Assembly: GCF_000368025.1 (NCBI RefSeq)
Contig: NZ_KB849212.1
Coordinates: 486,752 to 550,751, forward strand
DNA length: 64,000 bases
Direction of reading: 5' to 3'
From: Acinetobacter parvus DSM 16617 = CIP 108168
GTDB lineage: Bacteria; Pseudomonadota; Gammaproteobacteria; Pseudomonadales; Moraxellaceae
The notes under the pieces are model-generated. The model saw only the letters and a program-made list of their open reading frames with translations, was not told where the DNA came from and did not search any database. Positions 31,624 to 41,386 of the stretch are shown here, piece after piece; position 1 is the stretch's first letter; each line of letters starts with the position of its first letter. A program made the position numbers and the translations under genes.

Positions 31624-34521
31624 ATGAAAAGGATTATTCTTTATATGTCAGGGGTTCAAGAAAAAAAAATTCCGCAGTTTATTTATACGGATCAGATCAA
31701 CTATCCTAACCACGTACGCCTATTCGTTTTAAGTGTATTTATTATTGCACTTCTGGACTATCTGTTATTTGCTTCTTTCTATTCTTTTAGTGCGAATATC
31801 TTTACCACATGGATGACCCTTACCCTTACGCTATTACTCACTTTTTACGCAATCTGCCACTTTTCATTAAGATATTACTCATCAAGTCGCTTTGCTGGAA
31901 AAACCAACATTACCTTTCAGGTGATCTGCTTTTTCACGGGTTTATTGCTGGGGATCAGCACCCTTGTGATCAATGACCTATTGATTAAGGATGTCCCGAA
32001 TCTTTCCACATCACACATCCTAAGCTTGACAGCCCTGCTGCTCACCTCTTCACATATTATTGCGCTGACTTTTTTAACCCAGCATATCCGTTACTTCTTC
32101 CTGTTCTTCATTCCAAGCATCAGCCCCTTGGTGATTTCCCAGATTATACATAGAGATCAAGAACATACCCTGTTTTACATTGCCTATTACCTGTCTTTTT
32201 TTGCAACCCTACTATGTGCACAGGCTACCTTTAAAATTCACCAGCGCCTGTCACAGGTTCTGGACAAGAACAAGCAACTGATTGATGTAGCGGAACAACA
32301 CAACCAATGGACAGAGGAACTCTGCCAACAATTGCAGTGTGTAGTCAACAAATCCAGGGACATAGAAGCACAACTGCAGTTCAATAATCATTTACTCGAA
32401 CAAAAGGTCCGTGAGCGTACTTTCGATCTTACCCAGATGAATGAAAGTCTGGAAGAACACCGCCAGAACTTGGCTTTTGCCCATGAAACTGCGGGTATTC
32501 GTCCCTGGGAATGGAATTTAGAAAATAACACTGTTGGGATTACCAATTCTCATCGTAAAGAAGTTACGCGTGGTTCTGAGAATCACTATTCGTTGCTCCA
32601 TAAAATCGTACATCCTGATGATCTTGAACGTGTTAAAAACACACTTTATAAACATCTATATGGCCAAACTAAACGTTACGAAGAAACTTTCCGCATTAAA
32701 CGACCGAGTGGTGAATGGGTTTGGATTCATGATGTTGGCCAAGTCATTCTAAGAAATCCAAAAGATGGAACGCCGTTGCGCATGGTGGGCATACACCGTG
32801 ACATTAATCAGGAGAAAAAGCATCAGGAACGTTTAAAACTGGCTGCCAGCGTTTTTGAACACGCTTCTGAAGGCATTTTTATTCTGGATGAAAATTTCTG
32901 CTATATCGAGGTCAACCCAAAATACGAACAACTGACTGGACTTGATAAGCAAATTATTATAAACAAAGAACTTTTTGAAATTACCAAACAAGATAAACAG
33001 CATCACCATAATTTCCACCTTTCGATTCTAGACACGCTCTATGAAGAACAGGAATATGAAGGGGAATTTCAGGAAACCTATCTTTCTGAAAAATCGTGTT
33101 TTTTATGGATACATATCAATGCGGTGAAAGATGAGACTGATCGGGTCATTAACTATATTGGTATTGTGTCTGACCAGACTGAGCGTAAACATCAGGAACA
33201 GCGTCTTTCCTACCTCACCAACTACGACACCCTGACGGATTTACCAAATCGTTTCTATTACCATCAGCAATTACATCAATATCTGGTCAATGAGGCATCC
33301 ATTCAGCATCTTGCGGTAATTCGATTGAATATCGACAGATTCCGTGCCTTGAATGAACTACTAAGCAATCAAGCAGGAAATGAGCTGCTTAAACAGGCTG
33401 CACAACGTTTAAGGATTAGTAATATTGACGCACTTTTGGTGGCCCATTTAAGCGCGGATGATTTCGCCATTATTTACGAGATGTCACCACTCCATCCACA
33501 GATACACCAACTGTGCAACAATATTGTCGAAGCATTTAGCAAGCCATTCTATATTGCGGAACAGGAATATGTGGTCAGCATCTCCATCGGTGTCGCCATT
33601 TACCCAGAGCACGGCCGTCAGGTTGACAACCTCAATACCCATGCCGAACAGGCACTAACAGAAGCCAAACGTTTGGGTGGCAACACCATTCGTTATTATT
33701 CGAGTGAACGCACCAACTTTGTGGCAAGACACACTGACCTGGAACTCGATCTAAGAAAAGCGATTCAGAACAATGAACTGGTTGTCTATTATCAACCTAA
33801 AATGAATGCGCTTGATGGTAAAGTTGTTGGTTTTGAAGCCTTAATTCGCTGGAATCACCCAAGTAAAGGCTTAATCATGCCGAATATTTTTATTCCTTTG
33901 GCAGAAAGCACCAGTTTGATTTCAGATATTGGGCGTTTTGTGTTGTATGAAGCGGCAAAACAATTACAAGCATGGCAAAAACTTGGTTTCAATCATATTA
34001 ATATTGCGGTAAATATTGTGGCGCAGCAAATTCAACGTGGTCAATTGCTGAGCGATCTCGATGAAATACTCGAAACCTACGCCATTATTGGCCGTAATCT
34101 TGTATTAGAAATTACCGAATCGGCATTTTTGGAAAATACTGATACTGTGAAAATGGTGTTAAAAGCCATTAAAGAACGCGACATTTCTATTGCATTGGAT
34201 GATTTCGGTACTGGCTATTCATCTCTGGCCTACCTTACCGAATATCCAATTGACATCTTAAAAATTGATCGGGCATTTATTTCAAAAATTGGTGATGCCA
34301 AACACGATGCGATTGTTAATGCCATGATAGCCATGGGCAAAACCATTGGTTTAAAAGTTGTGGCGGAAGGGGTTGAGACCGAACAACAGCGTGATTACCT
34401 AAAACGCCAAAACTGTGACATATTGCAGGGTTACCTGTTTGCCAAACCATTAACTGCCGTACATGCAACTGAATATCTGCAACAGCATACCCAACTGTCA
34501 ACCGCAAGATATTCCATTTAA
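31624..34521 (+). CDS. Membrane PAS-GGDEF-EAL cyclic-di-GMP phosphodiesterase (GGDEF degenerate)
   Basis: A 965-aa sensor. About six membrane helices fill residues 30-205. A coiled-coil-like stretch follows at about 215-290, then two PAS domains (about 290-400 and 405-520, the second with FCYIEVNPKYEQLTG). The GGDEF domain (about 530-690) has LSADDF instead of GGDEF near residue 609, so cyclase activity is probably lost and it may only bind GTP. The EAL domain (about 710-950) keeps FEALIRWNHP, NIAVNIVAQQ, ITESAFL and DDFGTGYSSLAYL, with ligand/metal residues intact, so it should hydrolyse c-di-GMP. Start ambiguous: MSGVQEKK at 31648 is another candidate. Input signal unknown. Stands alone. 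Confidence 0.88.
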   Translation: MKRIILYMSGVQEKKIPQFIYTDQINYPNHVRLFVLSVFIIALLDYLLFASFYSFSANIFTTWMTLTLTLLLTFYAICHFSLRYYSSSRFAGKTNITFQVICFFTGLLLGISTLVINDLLIKDVPNLSTSHILSLTALLLTSSHIIALTFLTQHIRYFFLFFIPSISPLVISQIIHRDQEHTLFYIAYYLSFFATLLCAQATFKIHQRLSQVLDKNKQLIDVAEQHNQWTEELCQQLQCVVNKSRDIEAQLQFNNHLLEQKVRERTFDLTQMNESLEEHRQNLAFAHETAGIRPWEWNLENNTVGITNSHRKEVTRGSENHYSLLHKIVHPDDLERVKNTLYKHLYGQTKRYEETFRIKRPSGEWVWIHDVGQVILRNPKDGTPLRMVGIHRDINQEKKHQERLKLAASVFEHASEGIFILDENFCYIEVNPKYEQLTGLDKQIIINKELFEITKQDKQHHHNFHLSILDTLYEEQEYEGEFQETYLSEKSCFLWIHINAVKDETDRVINYIGIVSDQTERKHQEQRLSYLTNYDTLTDLPNRFYYHQQLHQYLVNEASIQHLAVIRLNIDRFRALNELLSNQAGNELLKQAAQRLRISNIDALLVAHLSADDFAIIYEMSPLHPQIHQLCNNIVEAFSKPFYIAEQEYVVSISIGVAIYPEHGRQVDNLNTHAEQALTEAKRLGGNTIRYYSSERTNFVARHTDLELDLRKAIQNNELVVYYQPKMNALDGKVVGFEALIRWNHPSKGLIMPNIFIPLAESTSLISDIGRFVLYEAAKQLQAWQKLGFNHINIAVNIVAQQIQRGQLLSDLDEILETYAIIGRNLVLEITESAFLENTDTVKMVLKAIKERDISIALDDFGTGYSSLAYLTEYPIDILKIDRAFISKIGDAKHDAIVNAMIAMGKTIGLKVVAEGVETEQQRDYLKRQNCDILQGYLFAKPLTAVHATEYLQQHTQLSTARYSI

Positions 34522-34725
34522 AATGATTTTAGACTTTTTGCATGTTGATTTTGCCATCATTATCAATTGTCAATAAGCCTCATCGTTCAGTGAAAATAAG
34601 CTTTTTTGACTGGGCTAAACCATGAACTAGTGCTATATTCTTGTGCACTTATATTAATATCATAATCAGTCCTAGCTATGACTGGTTGTTGTATTGAAAC
34701 AACTATCGAAACAATCGAGACTCAG

Positions 34726-36996
34726 ATGGACGATCAATCTTTAAAACAAGCCGCTTTGTATTACCATGAATTTCCTACACCTGGAAAAATCAGTGTGACA
34801 CCTAGCAAGCAGCTCGTTAACCAACGAGATTTAGCGCTTGCATATTCTCCTGGTGTCGCAGCTCCATGTCTGGAAATTGAACGTGACCCTTCTGCCGCCG
34901 CTAAATATACAGCCCGTGGCAATCTGGTCGCCGTCGTGAGTAATGGTACAGCCGTACTTGGTTTAGGGAACATTGGTCCCCTTGCCTCCAAACCTGTAAT
35001 GGAAGGTAAAGGCGTACTGTTCAAGAAGTTCGCTGGGGTTGATGTATTTGATATTGAAATTGCTGAAAACGATCCAGACAAGATCGTGGATATCGTTGCC
35101 GCACTAGAACCAACCTTTGGTGGTATCAACCTGGAAGACATCAAGGCACCTGAATGTTTCTATATTGAGAAGAAACTTCGTGAACGCATGAAGATTCCTG
35201 TGTTCCATGATGATCAACATGGTACCAGTATTATTGTAGGCTCAGCATTGTTGAATGCCTTGCAGATCGTGAACAAGAAAATTGATGAAATTAAAATCGT
35301 TGCATCAGGTGCTGGTGCTGCCGCATTGTCATGTTTAGATTTACTTTGTGCATTAGGCGTAAATAAATCGAATATTATTGTGGCTGATTCTCGTGGTCTT
35401 CTAACAACTTCACGTGAAGGACTTGATGAATCGAAAAAACGTTATGTTCAAGATATTTCTGCCACTCAATTACATGAAGTAATGGCTGGCGCAGATATGT
35501 TCTTGGGTCTTTCGGCGGCAGGAATCTTAACCAAAGAAATGGTTAAGGAAATGGCTGAAAACCCAATTATTTTTGCACTTGCAAACCCAGACCCAGAAAT
35601 CTTGCCTGAACATGCGCACGAAGTTCGTCCTGATGTAATTATGGCAACTGGTCGTTCAGACTATCCAAACCAAGTAAACAATGCACTTTGTTTCCCATAT
35701 ATTTTCCGTGGTGCGCTCGATGTCGGTGCAACTACCATTAATGAAGATATGAAAATTGCTTGTGTACATGCGATTGCACGTATGGCACATATTGAAGCAG
35801 ATGCTGCGACTTACGGTGAAAAATCTGCATCATTCGGTCGTGATTACTTGATTCCTCGCCCTCTGGACCAACGCTTGATTCTTGAGATTGCGCCAGCAGT
35901 AGCTAAAGCTGCGATGGATTCAGGTGTTGCGACACGTCCAATTGAAGATTTTTCTGTATATCGTCAAAGACTTTCTGAGTTTGTATATAACTCAGCATTT
36001 TTAATGAAACCGATTTTCTCACAAGCGAAAACTGATCCTAAGCGTATTGCATATGCCGAGGGTGAAGATCAACGTGTATTGCGTGCGGTTCAAATTGTTG
36101 TAGATGAAGGTCTAGCTAAACCAATCCTTGTTGGTCGTACGGCTGTTATTGAAGACAATATCAGAAAACTCGGTTTACGCTTACAGCGCGATGTCAATAT
36201 TGAAATCGTCGATCAAGAAAACAATCCTTTATATGATGATTTCTGGAAAGACTACTACAATACGATGCAACGTAAAGGCGTAACTGTGGAATATGCGCAA
36301 CGTGAAGCACGTCGTCGTTCAACCTTAATCGCCGCATTGCTAGTTAAGTTTGGCAAAGCTGATGGCATGCTATGTGGCACTTATGCGAGCTACGATATCC
36401 ATTTAGATTTCGTTAAAAACGTGATCGGTTTAAAAGAAGGTCGTAGTACTTTGTTTACACTCAACGCATTAATGCTTGAAGATCGTAACTTGTTTATTGC
36501 CGATACTTATGTAAATACCAATCCAACTGCTGAACAACTTGCAGAGATGACTATTTTAGCAGCCGAAGAAGTGCGTCGTTTTGGTATGACTCCTCGTGTC
36601 GCTTTACTTTCTCACTCAAGTTTTGGAAGCGATCAAGTTGATCCAAGTGCTCAGAAAATGCGTGAAGTTTATCGTTTACTTTCTGAACAAGCTCCAGAAC
36701 TTGAAGTTGAAGGTGAAATGCATGGTGATGCTGCATTAGATGATACTATTCGTCATTTTGCATTCCCAAATTCACGCTTTAAAGGTTCAGCAAACTTGTT
36801 GATTATGCCGAATTTAGATTCTGCAAATATTTCATTCAATTTGTTAAAAGCAACATCTGGTAATAATGTAACGATTGGTCCAATCTTATTAGGCGCAGCA
36901 AAGCCAGTTCATATTTTAACACCGACAGCAACTACCCGCCGTCTAGTGAATATGACAGCTTTAACTGTTGCTGAAATTCAGCAAAGCCAAAACTGA
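34726..36996 (+). CDS. maeB: NADP-dependent malic enzyme with phosphotransacetylase-like C-terminal domain
   Basis: MaeB decarboxylates malate to pyruvate, making NADPH. The 756-aa length matches the two-domain gammaproteobacterial form. The malic-enzyme domain (about 1-430) has LAYSPGVAAPCLEIE, FHDDQHGTSIIVGSALL and the NADP loop VASGAGAAALSCLDLL. The phosphate acetyltransferase-like domain (about 435-756) has ANLLIMPNLDSANISFNLLK and is regulatory, sensing acetyl-CoA. The start at 34726 (MDDQSLKQAALYYHEF) fits family length. An upstream in-frame ATG would add 16 odd residues. Codon style changes within the gene near 35.3 kb. Confidence 0.95.
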   Translation: MDDQSLKQAALYYHEFPTPGKISVTPSKQLVNQRDLALAYSPGVAAPCLEIERDPSAAAKYTARGNLVAVVSNGTAVLGLGNIGPLASKPVMEGKGVLFKKFAGVDVFDIEIAENDPDKIVDIVAALEPTFGGINLEDIKAPECFYIEKKLRERMKIPVFHDDQHGTSIIVGSALLNALQIVNKKIDEIKIVASGAGAAALSCLDLLCALGVNKSNIIVADSRGLLTTSREGLDESKKRYVQDISATQLHEVMAGADMFLGLSAAGILTKEMVKEMAENPIIFALANPDPEILPEHAHEVRPDVIMATGRSDYPNQVNNALCFPYIFRGALDVGATTINEDMKIACVHAIARMAHIEADAATYGEKSASFGRDYLIPRPLDQRLILEIAPAVAKAAMDSGVATRPIEDFSVYRQRLSEFVYNSAFLMKPIFSQAKTDPKRIAYAEGEDQRVLRAVQIVVDEGLAKPILVGRTAVIEDNIRKLGLRLQRDVNIEIVDQENNPLYDDFWKDYYNTMQRKGVTVEYAQREARRRSTLIAALLVKFGKADGMLCGTYASYDIHLDFVKNVIGLKEGRSTLFTLNALMLEDRNLFIADTYVNTNPTAEQLAEMTILAAEEVRRFGMTPRVALLSHSSFGSDQVDPSAQKMREVYRLLSEQAPELEVEGEMHGDAALDDTIRHFAFPNSRFKGSANLLIMPNLDSANISFNLLKATSGNNVTIGPILLGAAKPVHILTPTATTRRLVNMTALTVAEIQQSQN

Positions 36997-37003
36997 TATA
37001 GTT

Positions 37004-37037
37004 TAAGCATAGCTTTTAACATTAAAAGCTATGCTTA
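37004..37037. repeat. Perfect 16-bp inverted repeat after maeB
   Basis: TAAGCATAGCTTTTAA is followed by two bases and its exact complement. With no T-run on the plus strand, it is a strong RNA or cruciform hairpin that may protect the maeB mRNA 3' end. Confidence 0.6.
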
Positions 37038-37046
37038 GTGCTTGAG

Positions 37047-37093
37047 AAAACCTCTATTCTGTAGCATGATTGTGTGAAGAATAGAGGTTTTTT
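37047..37093 (+). terminator. Hairpin with T-run overlapping the cca ribosome site
   Basis: AAAACCTCTATTCT (37047-37060) pairs without mismatch with AGAATAGAGGTTTT (37078-37091). The six-T run ends exactly at the cca ATG (37094). The cca ribosome site AGAGG (37083-37087) lies within the 3' arm, so the structure can act as maeB terminator, cca translational block, or both. Confidence 0.75.
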
Positions 37094-38323
37094 ATGCAAG
37101 TTTATTTAGTAGGCGGTGCAGTTCGAGATCACTTACTCGGTCACCCCTATCACGAAAAAGATTATGTTGTGGTTGGAGCAACACCTGAACAATTATTATC
37201 TGAAGGTTACCAACGCGTTGGAAAGGACTTCCCTGTATTTCTTCATCCAAAAACAAAAGAAGAATATGCACTAGCACGTACTGAAAGAAAATCAGGCATT
37301 GGCTATCACGGATTCCAATTTTTTACTGATAGCACTGTTAAATTAGAAGAAGATTTAATTCGTCGTGATTTAACGATTAATGCAATGGCAATGGATGAAA
37401 CTGGACAAGTTTATGATCCCTATGGTGGTCAAAAAGATCTTGACCAGAAAATCCTACGCCATGTTTCAGATGCATTTACCGAAGACCCTTTGCGTGTGCT
37501 TCGGGTTGCCCGATTTGCTGCACGCTATGCCAACTACGGTTTTAAAATCGCAGATGAAACGCTGCAACTAATGAGTGAAATTGCGAAATCAGGTGAGCTT
37601 GATGCATTGACTCCTGAACGTGTCTGGAAAGAAACTTCTCGTGCATTGATGGAGGATCATGCATATATCTATTTTCAAACATTAAGAAATTGTGATGCGC
37701 TAAAAGTTCTGTTCCCAGAAATCGATGCCTTATTTGGTGTACCACAGCGCCCTGAATACCATCCAGAAGTGGATTGTGGGGTTCACACCCTCATGGCCCT
37801 AAAACAAGCTTGTCAGTCCAACTATGGACTAGATGTACGTTTTGCTGTCTTGGTGCATGATTTAGGGAAAGCGCTGACCCCAACTGAGGAATTACCACGG
37901 CATATCATGCATGAGGAACGTGGTTTGCAACCCGTAACCGAGGTGTGTGACCGCTTAAAGGTTCCCTCTCAGCTCAAGAGTCTAGCCCTGACCGTCTGTA
38001 AAGAACATTTAAAGTGCCATCAGGCCAAGAGTTTAAAACCAGGTACTTTATGGCGTTTATTACAACGTTTGGATGTTCTACGGAAACCAGAAAAGGTTGA
38101 GGCATTTGTACAGGCATGTGAATGTGACGCAAAAGGCCGCCTAGGTCTGGAAGATCGCCCTTATCCACAGGCCCAATATATTCTGGATGCAATGCAAATT
38201 GTACGGAATATTCGGGCACAGGATTTACCCGAACACATTACAGGGCCTGAAATTGGTGAAATGCTGATTAAATACCGAATTGAGGCACTGGCACAGTTCA
38301 AACAGCAACACGATGAGCCATAG
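37094..38323 (+). CDS. cca: CCA-adding tRNA nucleotidyltransferase (multifunctional, with HD domain)
   Basis: Cca builds or repairs the 3' CCA end of tRNAs. The 409-aa protein is very close in architecture to E. coli Cca: class II nucleotidyltransferase head with LVGGAVRDHLLG near residue 5, the EKDYVVVG acidic segment, ALARTERKSGIGYHGF and RRDLTINAMAM. The neck/body helices follow (EDPLRVLRVARFAARYA), then an HD domain with LVHDLGKALTP near residue 253, giving phosphatase/phosphodiesterase activity. Codon style changes about one-third of the way through. Unusual initiation region, described at 37047-37093. Confidence 0.95.
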   Translation: MQVYLVGGAVRDHLLGHPYHEKDYVVVGATPEQLLSEGYQRVGKDFPVFLHPKTKEEYALARTERKSGIGYHGFQFFTDSTVKLEEDLIRRDLTINAMAMDETGQVYDPYGGQKDLDQKILRHVSDAFTEDPLRVLRVARFAARYANYGFKIADETLQLMSEIAKSGELDALTPERVWKETSRALMEDHAYIYFQTLRNCDALKVLFPEIDALFGVPQRPEYHPEVDCGVHTLMALKQACQSNYGLDVRFAVLVHDLGKALTPTEELPRHIMHEERGLQPVTEVCDRLKVPSQLKSLALTVCKEHLKCHQAKSLKPGTLWRLLQRLDVLRKPEKVEAFVQACECDAKGRLGLEDRPYPQAQYILDAMQIVRNIRAQDLPEHITGPEIGEMLIKYRIEALAQFKQQHDEP

Positions 38324-38347
38324 TTTGAGCATGTAAAAAGAACCAAT

Positions 38348-38378
38348 AAAAAAACCCAGTCACAAGACTGGGTTTTTT
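38348..38378. terminator. Bidirectional terminator between cca and tsf
   Basis: AACCCAGTC pairs perfectly with GACTGGGTT around four bases, with seven A before and six T after. It serves both convergent genes. Confidence 0.93.
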
Positions 38379-38391
38379 GAAAAGATACGAA

Positions 38392-39270
38392 TTACTTCGC
38401 AGCTTCTGCCTGAGCAGCAGCAACTTCTTCTGCAAAGCTCATTTCAGCTTTCTTCTCAATACCTTCACCCACTTCGAAACGAACGAATTGAGCGACATTG
38501 GTACCCGTTGCTTTCAATACATCAGCAACTTTCTTGTCGTTGTCGATTACATACATTTGGCGGTCAAGTGCAACTTCGTTCAAGTATTTGTCAACTGAAC
38601 CACTTACCATTTTCTCAACGATGTTGGCTGGCTTACCAGATTCCAACGCTTTCGCTTCAGCAATTTCTTTCTCTTTCGCGATTAAGTCAGCTGGAACAGC
38701 TTCTGCATTTACAGCAACTGGGTTGAACGCAGCAACGTGCATTGCAATACCTTTACCAGTGTCAGCATCACCTGTGTAAGATACAACCACACCGATTTTT
38801 AAACCGTGCTTGTAAACAGCCAAGTTTTCGCCTTCAACGATTTGAGCACGACGAACCTGGATGTTTTCACCGATTTTTTGAACAAGCGCAACACGAGCTT
38901 CTTCCACAGTCGCACCGTCTTCAAGCTTAAGTTCAGCAATTTTTGCAGCATCAGTTTCATTTGCAGCAAGTGCAGCAGCAGCAACTTTATCAGAGAAGTT
39001 TTTGAAGTTTTCGTCTTTTGCAACGAAGTCAGTTTGACAGTTAACTTCAACAAGAATCGCTTTGTTAGCGTCTTGAATAATTGTAATCGCACCATCGGCA
39101 GCAATGTTACCTGCTTTTTTAGCAGCTTTTGCCTGACCTGATTTACGAAGGTTATCAATTGCAAGTTCGATGTCACCGCCTGCTTCTGTTAATGCTTTTT
39201 TGCATTCCATCATTGCAAGACCAGTACGGTCACGTAATTCTTTTACCATGCTCGCAGTAACTGCAGTCAT
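38392..39270 (-). CDS. tsf: Elongation factor Ts
   Basis: EF-Ts exchanges GDP for GTP on EF-Tu. The 292-aa protein has the UBA-like N-terminal domain with LRDRTGLAMMECKKALTEAG, the signature VEVNCQTDFVAKDENFKNF, HVAAFNPVAV, and a C-terminal KYLNEVALDRQ/FVRFEVGEG block. It lies downstream of rpsB as in nearly all bacteria, 138 bases after its stop and beyond an attenuator-like hairpin. Lys/Glu/Ala codons show strong highly-expressed bias. Confidence 0.97.
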   Translation of the reverse strand: MTAVTASMVKELRDRTGLAMMECKKALTEAGGDIELAIDNLRKSGQAKAAKKAGNIAADGAITIIQDANKAILVEVNCQTDFVAKDENFKNFSDKVAAAALAANETDAAKIAELKLEDGATVEEARVALVQKIGENIQVRRAQIVEGENLAVYKHGLKIGVVVSYTGDADTGKGIAMHVAAFNPVAVNAEAVPADLIAKEKEIAEAKALESGKPANIVEKMVSGSVDKYLNEVALDRQMYVIDNDKKVADVLKATGTNVAQFVRFEVGEGIEKKAEMSFAEEVAAAQAEAAK

Positions 39271-39310
39271 GTTGTTCTCCTAAAATCGGTAGAAAATAAA
39301 TCTGTTCAAC

Positions 39311-39340
39311 AAAAACGGCCCAAAGAATCTCTGGGCCGTT
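39311..39340 (-). terminator. Attenuator-like hairpin between rpsB and tsf
   Basis: On the minus strand AACGGCCCA pairs with TGGGCCGTT around a nine-base loop, followed by five T. Partial termination here would set the S2 to EF-Ts ratio. Confidence 0.75.
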
Positions 39341-39408
39341 TGCAATCTCGACGCTTTAATCTGCCACCATTACATGTCGCAAAAATGACAAGCTTGCGTC
39401 AAAACGCA

Positions 39409-40161
39409 TTAAGCCTCAGAAGCGTCTTTAGCAGCGTCGTCGCCTTTCGCTTGTGCATTTGCTTGTGATTGAGCATATTCTTTACCAGCAAGAATCGCAT
39501 CAGCCATAGCAGAAGCATATAAAGTTACTGCACGGATCGCATCGTCGTTACCAGGAATAACGTAGTCTACGTTGTCTGGGTTAGAGTTTGTATCAACGAT
39601 ACCGATTACAGGAATACCCAGGTTTTTCGCTTCTTTGATTGCAATCGCTTCGTGATCAACGTCGATTACAAATAATGCGTCAGGTAAACCACCCATGTTT
39701 TTAACGCCGCCTAAAGCACGTTCAAGTTTTTCCATCTCACGAGTACGCTCTAAAGCTTCACGTTTAGTAAGCTTGGCAAAAGTACCATCTTGAGATTGAG
39801 TTTGAAGATCTTTTAAACGGTTGATAGATTGGCGAAGTGTTTTCCAGTTCGTCAACATACCACCTAACCAACGGTGATCAACATATGGTTGACCAGCACG
39901 TTGTGCTTGTTCACGGATGATGTTAGAAGCAGCACGTTTCGTACCAACAAACAATACTTTATTCTTTTTGCTAGCAAGGTTGTTAACAAAGTTCAAAGCA
40001 TCATTTAACGCAGGAACAGTGTGCTCAAGGTTGATGATGTGAATTTTGTTACGCGCACCAAAAATGTATTGACGCATTTTTGGGTTCCAGAAACGAGTTT
40101 GGTGACCGAAGTGCGCGCCTGCTTGAAGAAGGTCGCGCATGCTTACGTTGTAATCTGCCAT
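39409..40161 (-). CDS. rpsB: 30S ribosomal protein S2
   Basis: S2 is a late-assembling 30S protein that contacts S1. The 250-aa protein starts MADYNVSMRDLLQAGAHFGH, with NPKMRQYIFGARNKIHIINL, WLGGMLTNWKTLRQSI, PDALFVIDVDHE and IPVIGIVDTNSNPD as family landmarks. The ATG at 40161 fits. The frame remains open far upstream in the leader, but that is not coding. A roughly 100-200 base GC-richer leader precedes it, where S2-type autogenous control could act. It diverges from map. Confidence 0.97.
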   Translation of the reverse strand: MADYNVSMRDLLQAGAHFGHQTRFWNPKMRQYIFGARNKIHIINLEHTVPALNDALNFVNNLASKKNKVLFVGTKRAASNIIREQAQRAGQPYVDHRWLGGMLTNWKTLRQSINRLKDLQTQSQDGTFAKLTKREALERTREMEKLERALGGVKNMGGLPDALFVIDVDHEAIAIKEAKNLGIPVIGIVDTNSNPDNVDYVIPGNDDAIRAVTLYASAMADAILAGKEYAQSQANAQAKGDDAAKDASEA

Positions 40162-40368
40162 TTTCTTTACCTTAAAGTTTGGGTTAGGCCTCCATATATC
40201 CGCATCCTCCACCCTAACGGGCACCCAGAGTAATGTGTCGATATATGTGCGGATTTTATTGCCCCATCGCACAAAGCCCGTGAAATTTATTCACGAAAAA
40301 GCATTTGATAAAATGGGCGGCTATTTATACCATAGCCACAAACAAATTTCCAAAAGTTTTTAGAGATC

Positions 40369-41193
40369 ATGAATACAACTTATACAGCCCCTCGTCGATT
40401 AATCAAAACACCTGAAGAAATTGAAAAGATGCGTGTTGCAGGCAAATTGGCGGCTGAAGTTCTAGACATGATTAAACCGCACATTAAAGCGGGAGTGAGT
40501 ACTTTAGAACTCGATACAATCTGTCGCAATCATATTGAAAATGTACAAGATGCTATTCCTGCTTGTGTAGGTTATGGTGCAGCTCCAGGTCGACCTGCAT
40601 TTCAACATTCAATTTGCACATCTGTTAACCATGTCGTTTGTCATGGTATTCCATCTGAAAATAAAATTTTAAAAAACGGCGATATTCTAAATATCGATGT
40701 CACAGTAATCAAAGACGGTTATCACGGCGATACCAATATGATGTATATCGTAGGTGGTGAGACCTCTATTTTGGCAAACCGTTTGTGTCAGGTTGCACAA
40801 GAAGCCATGTATCGTGGTATGGCGACTGTACGTGATGGTTCTTATTTAGGTGATATCGGACATGCTATTCAACAATATGTTGAGTCTGAGCGTTTTAGCG
40901 TAGTTCGAGAATATTGTGGTCATGGTATTGGAAATGTATTCCATGATGAACCACAAGTTCTACACTACGGCCAAAAAGGTACAGGAATGCGTTTAGAAGC
41001 TGGCATGACCTTTACTATTGAACCAATGGTGAACGCTGGCGTTTGGCAAACAAAATTATTAGGTGATAAATGGACTGTTGTCACAAAAGATCATAAGTTG
41101 TCCGCACAATATGAACATACTATTTTAGTAACTCAAACTGGTATTGAAGTCCTTACCGCTCGTCCAGAAGAAGATTTATCTCGCTTCATGTAA
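40369..41193 (+). CDS. map: Methionine aminopeptidase, type I
   Basis: Map removes N-terminal Met from nascent proteins. The 274-aa pita-bread-fold enzyme has CVGYGAAPGRPAFQHSICTS, VVCHGIPSENKIL and LNIDVTVIKDGYHGDTNMMY, which carries the metal-binding Asp residues. REYCGHGIGNVFHDEPQVLHYG (metal His) and FTIEPMVNAG follow (metal Glu). The length is typical. Divergent from rpsB, a common arrangement in gammaproteobacteria. Confidence 0.96.
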   Translation: MNTTYTAPRRLIKTPEEIEKMRVAGKLAAEVLDMIKPHIKAGVSTLELDTICRNHIENVQDAIPACVGYGAAPGRPAFQHSICTSVNHVVCHGIPSENKILKNGDILNIDVTVIKDGYHGDTNMMYIVGGETSILANRLCQVAQEAMYRGMATVRDGSYLGDIGHAIQQYVESERFSVVREYCGHGIGNVFHDEPQVLHYGQKGTGMRLEAGMTFTIEPMVNAGVWQTKLLGDKWTVVTKDHKLSAQYEHTILVTQTGIEVLTARPEEDLSRFM

Positions 41194-41212
41194 GCGATTT
41201 CTTTGTTTCATT

Positions 41213-41237
41213 TAAGCTACTTCGGTAGCTTTTTTTA
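41213..41237 (+). terminator. Terminator after map
   Basis: AAGCTAC pairs with GTAGCTT around a stable TTCG tetraloop, followed by seven T. Confidence 0.93.
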
Positions 41238-41386
41238 TGCTTAGAAAAATTTATTAGTTAATTGAATTAAACAAAAAACATTCATAAGAATAACAATTAT
41301 AAATTTTAACTAAACAAACTATTTAGTAAAAAACGCTGTCTTTTGAGAATAAAAAGTTTCAATAAATCGGACATGGAGTCCTTCTG

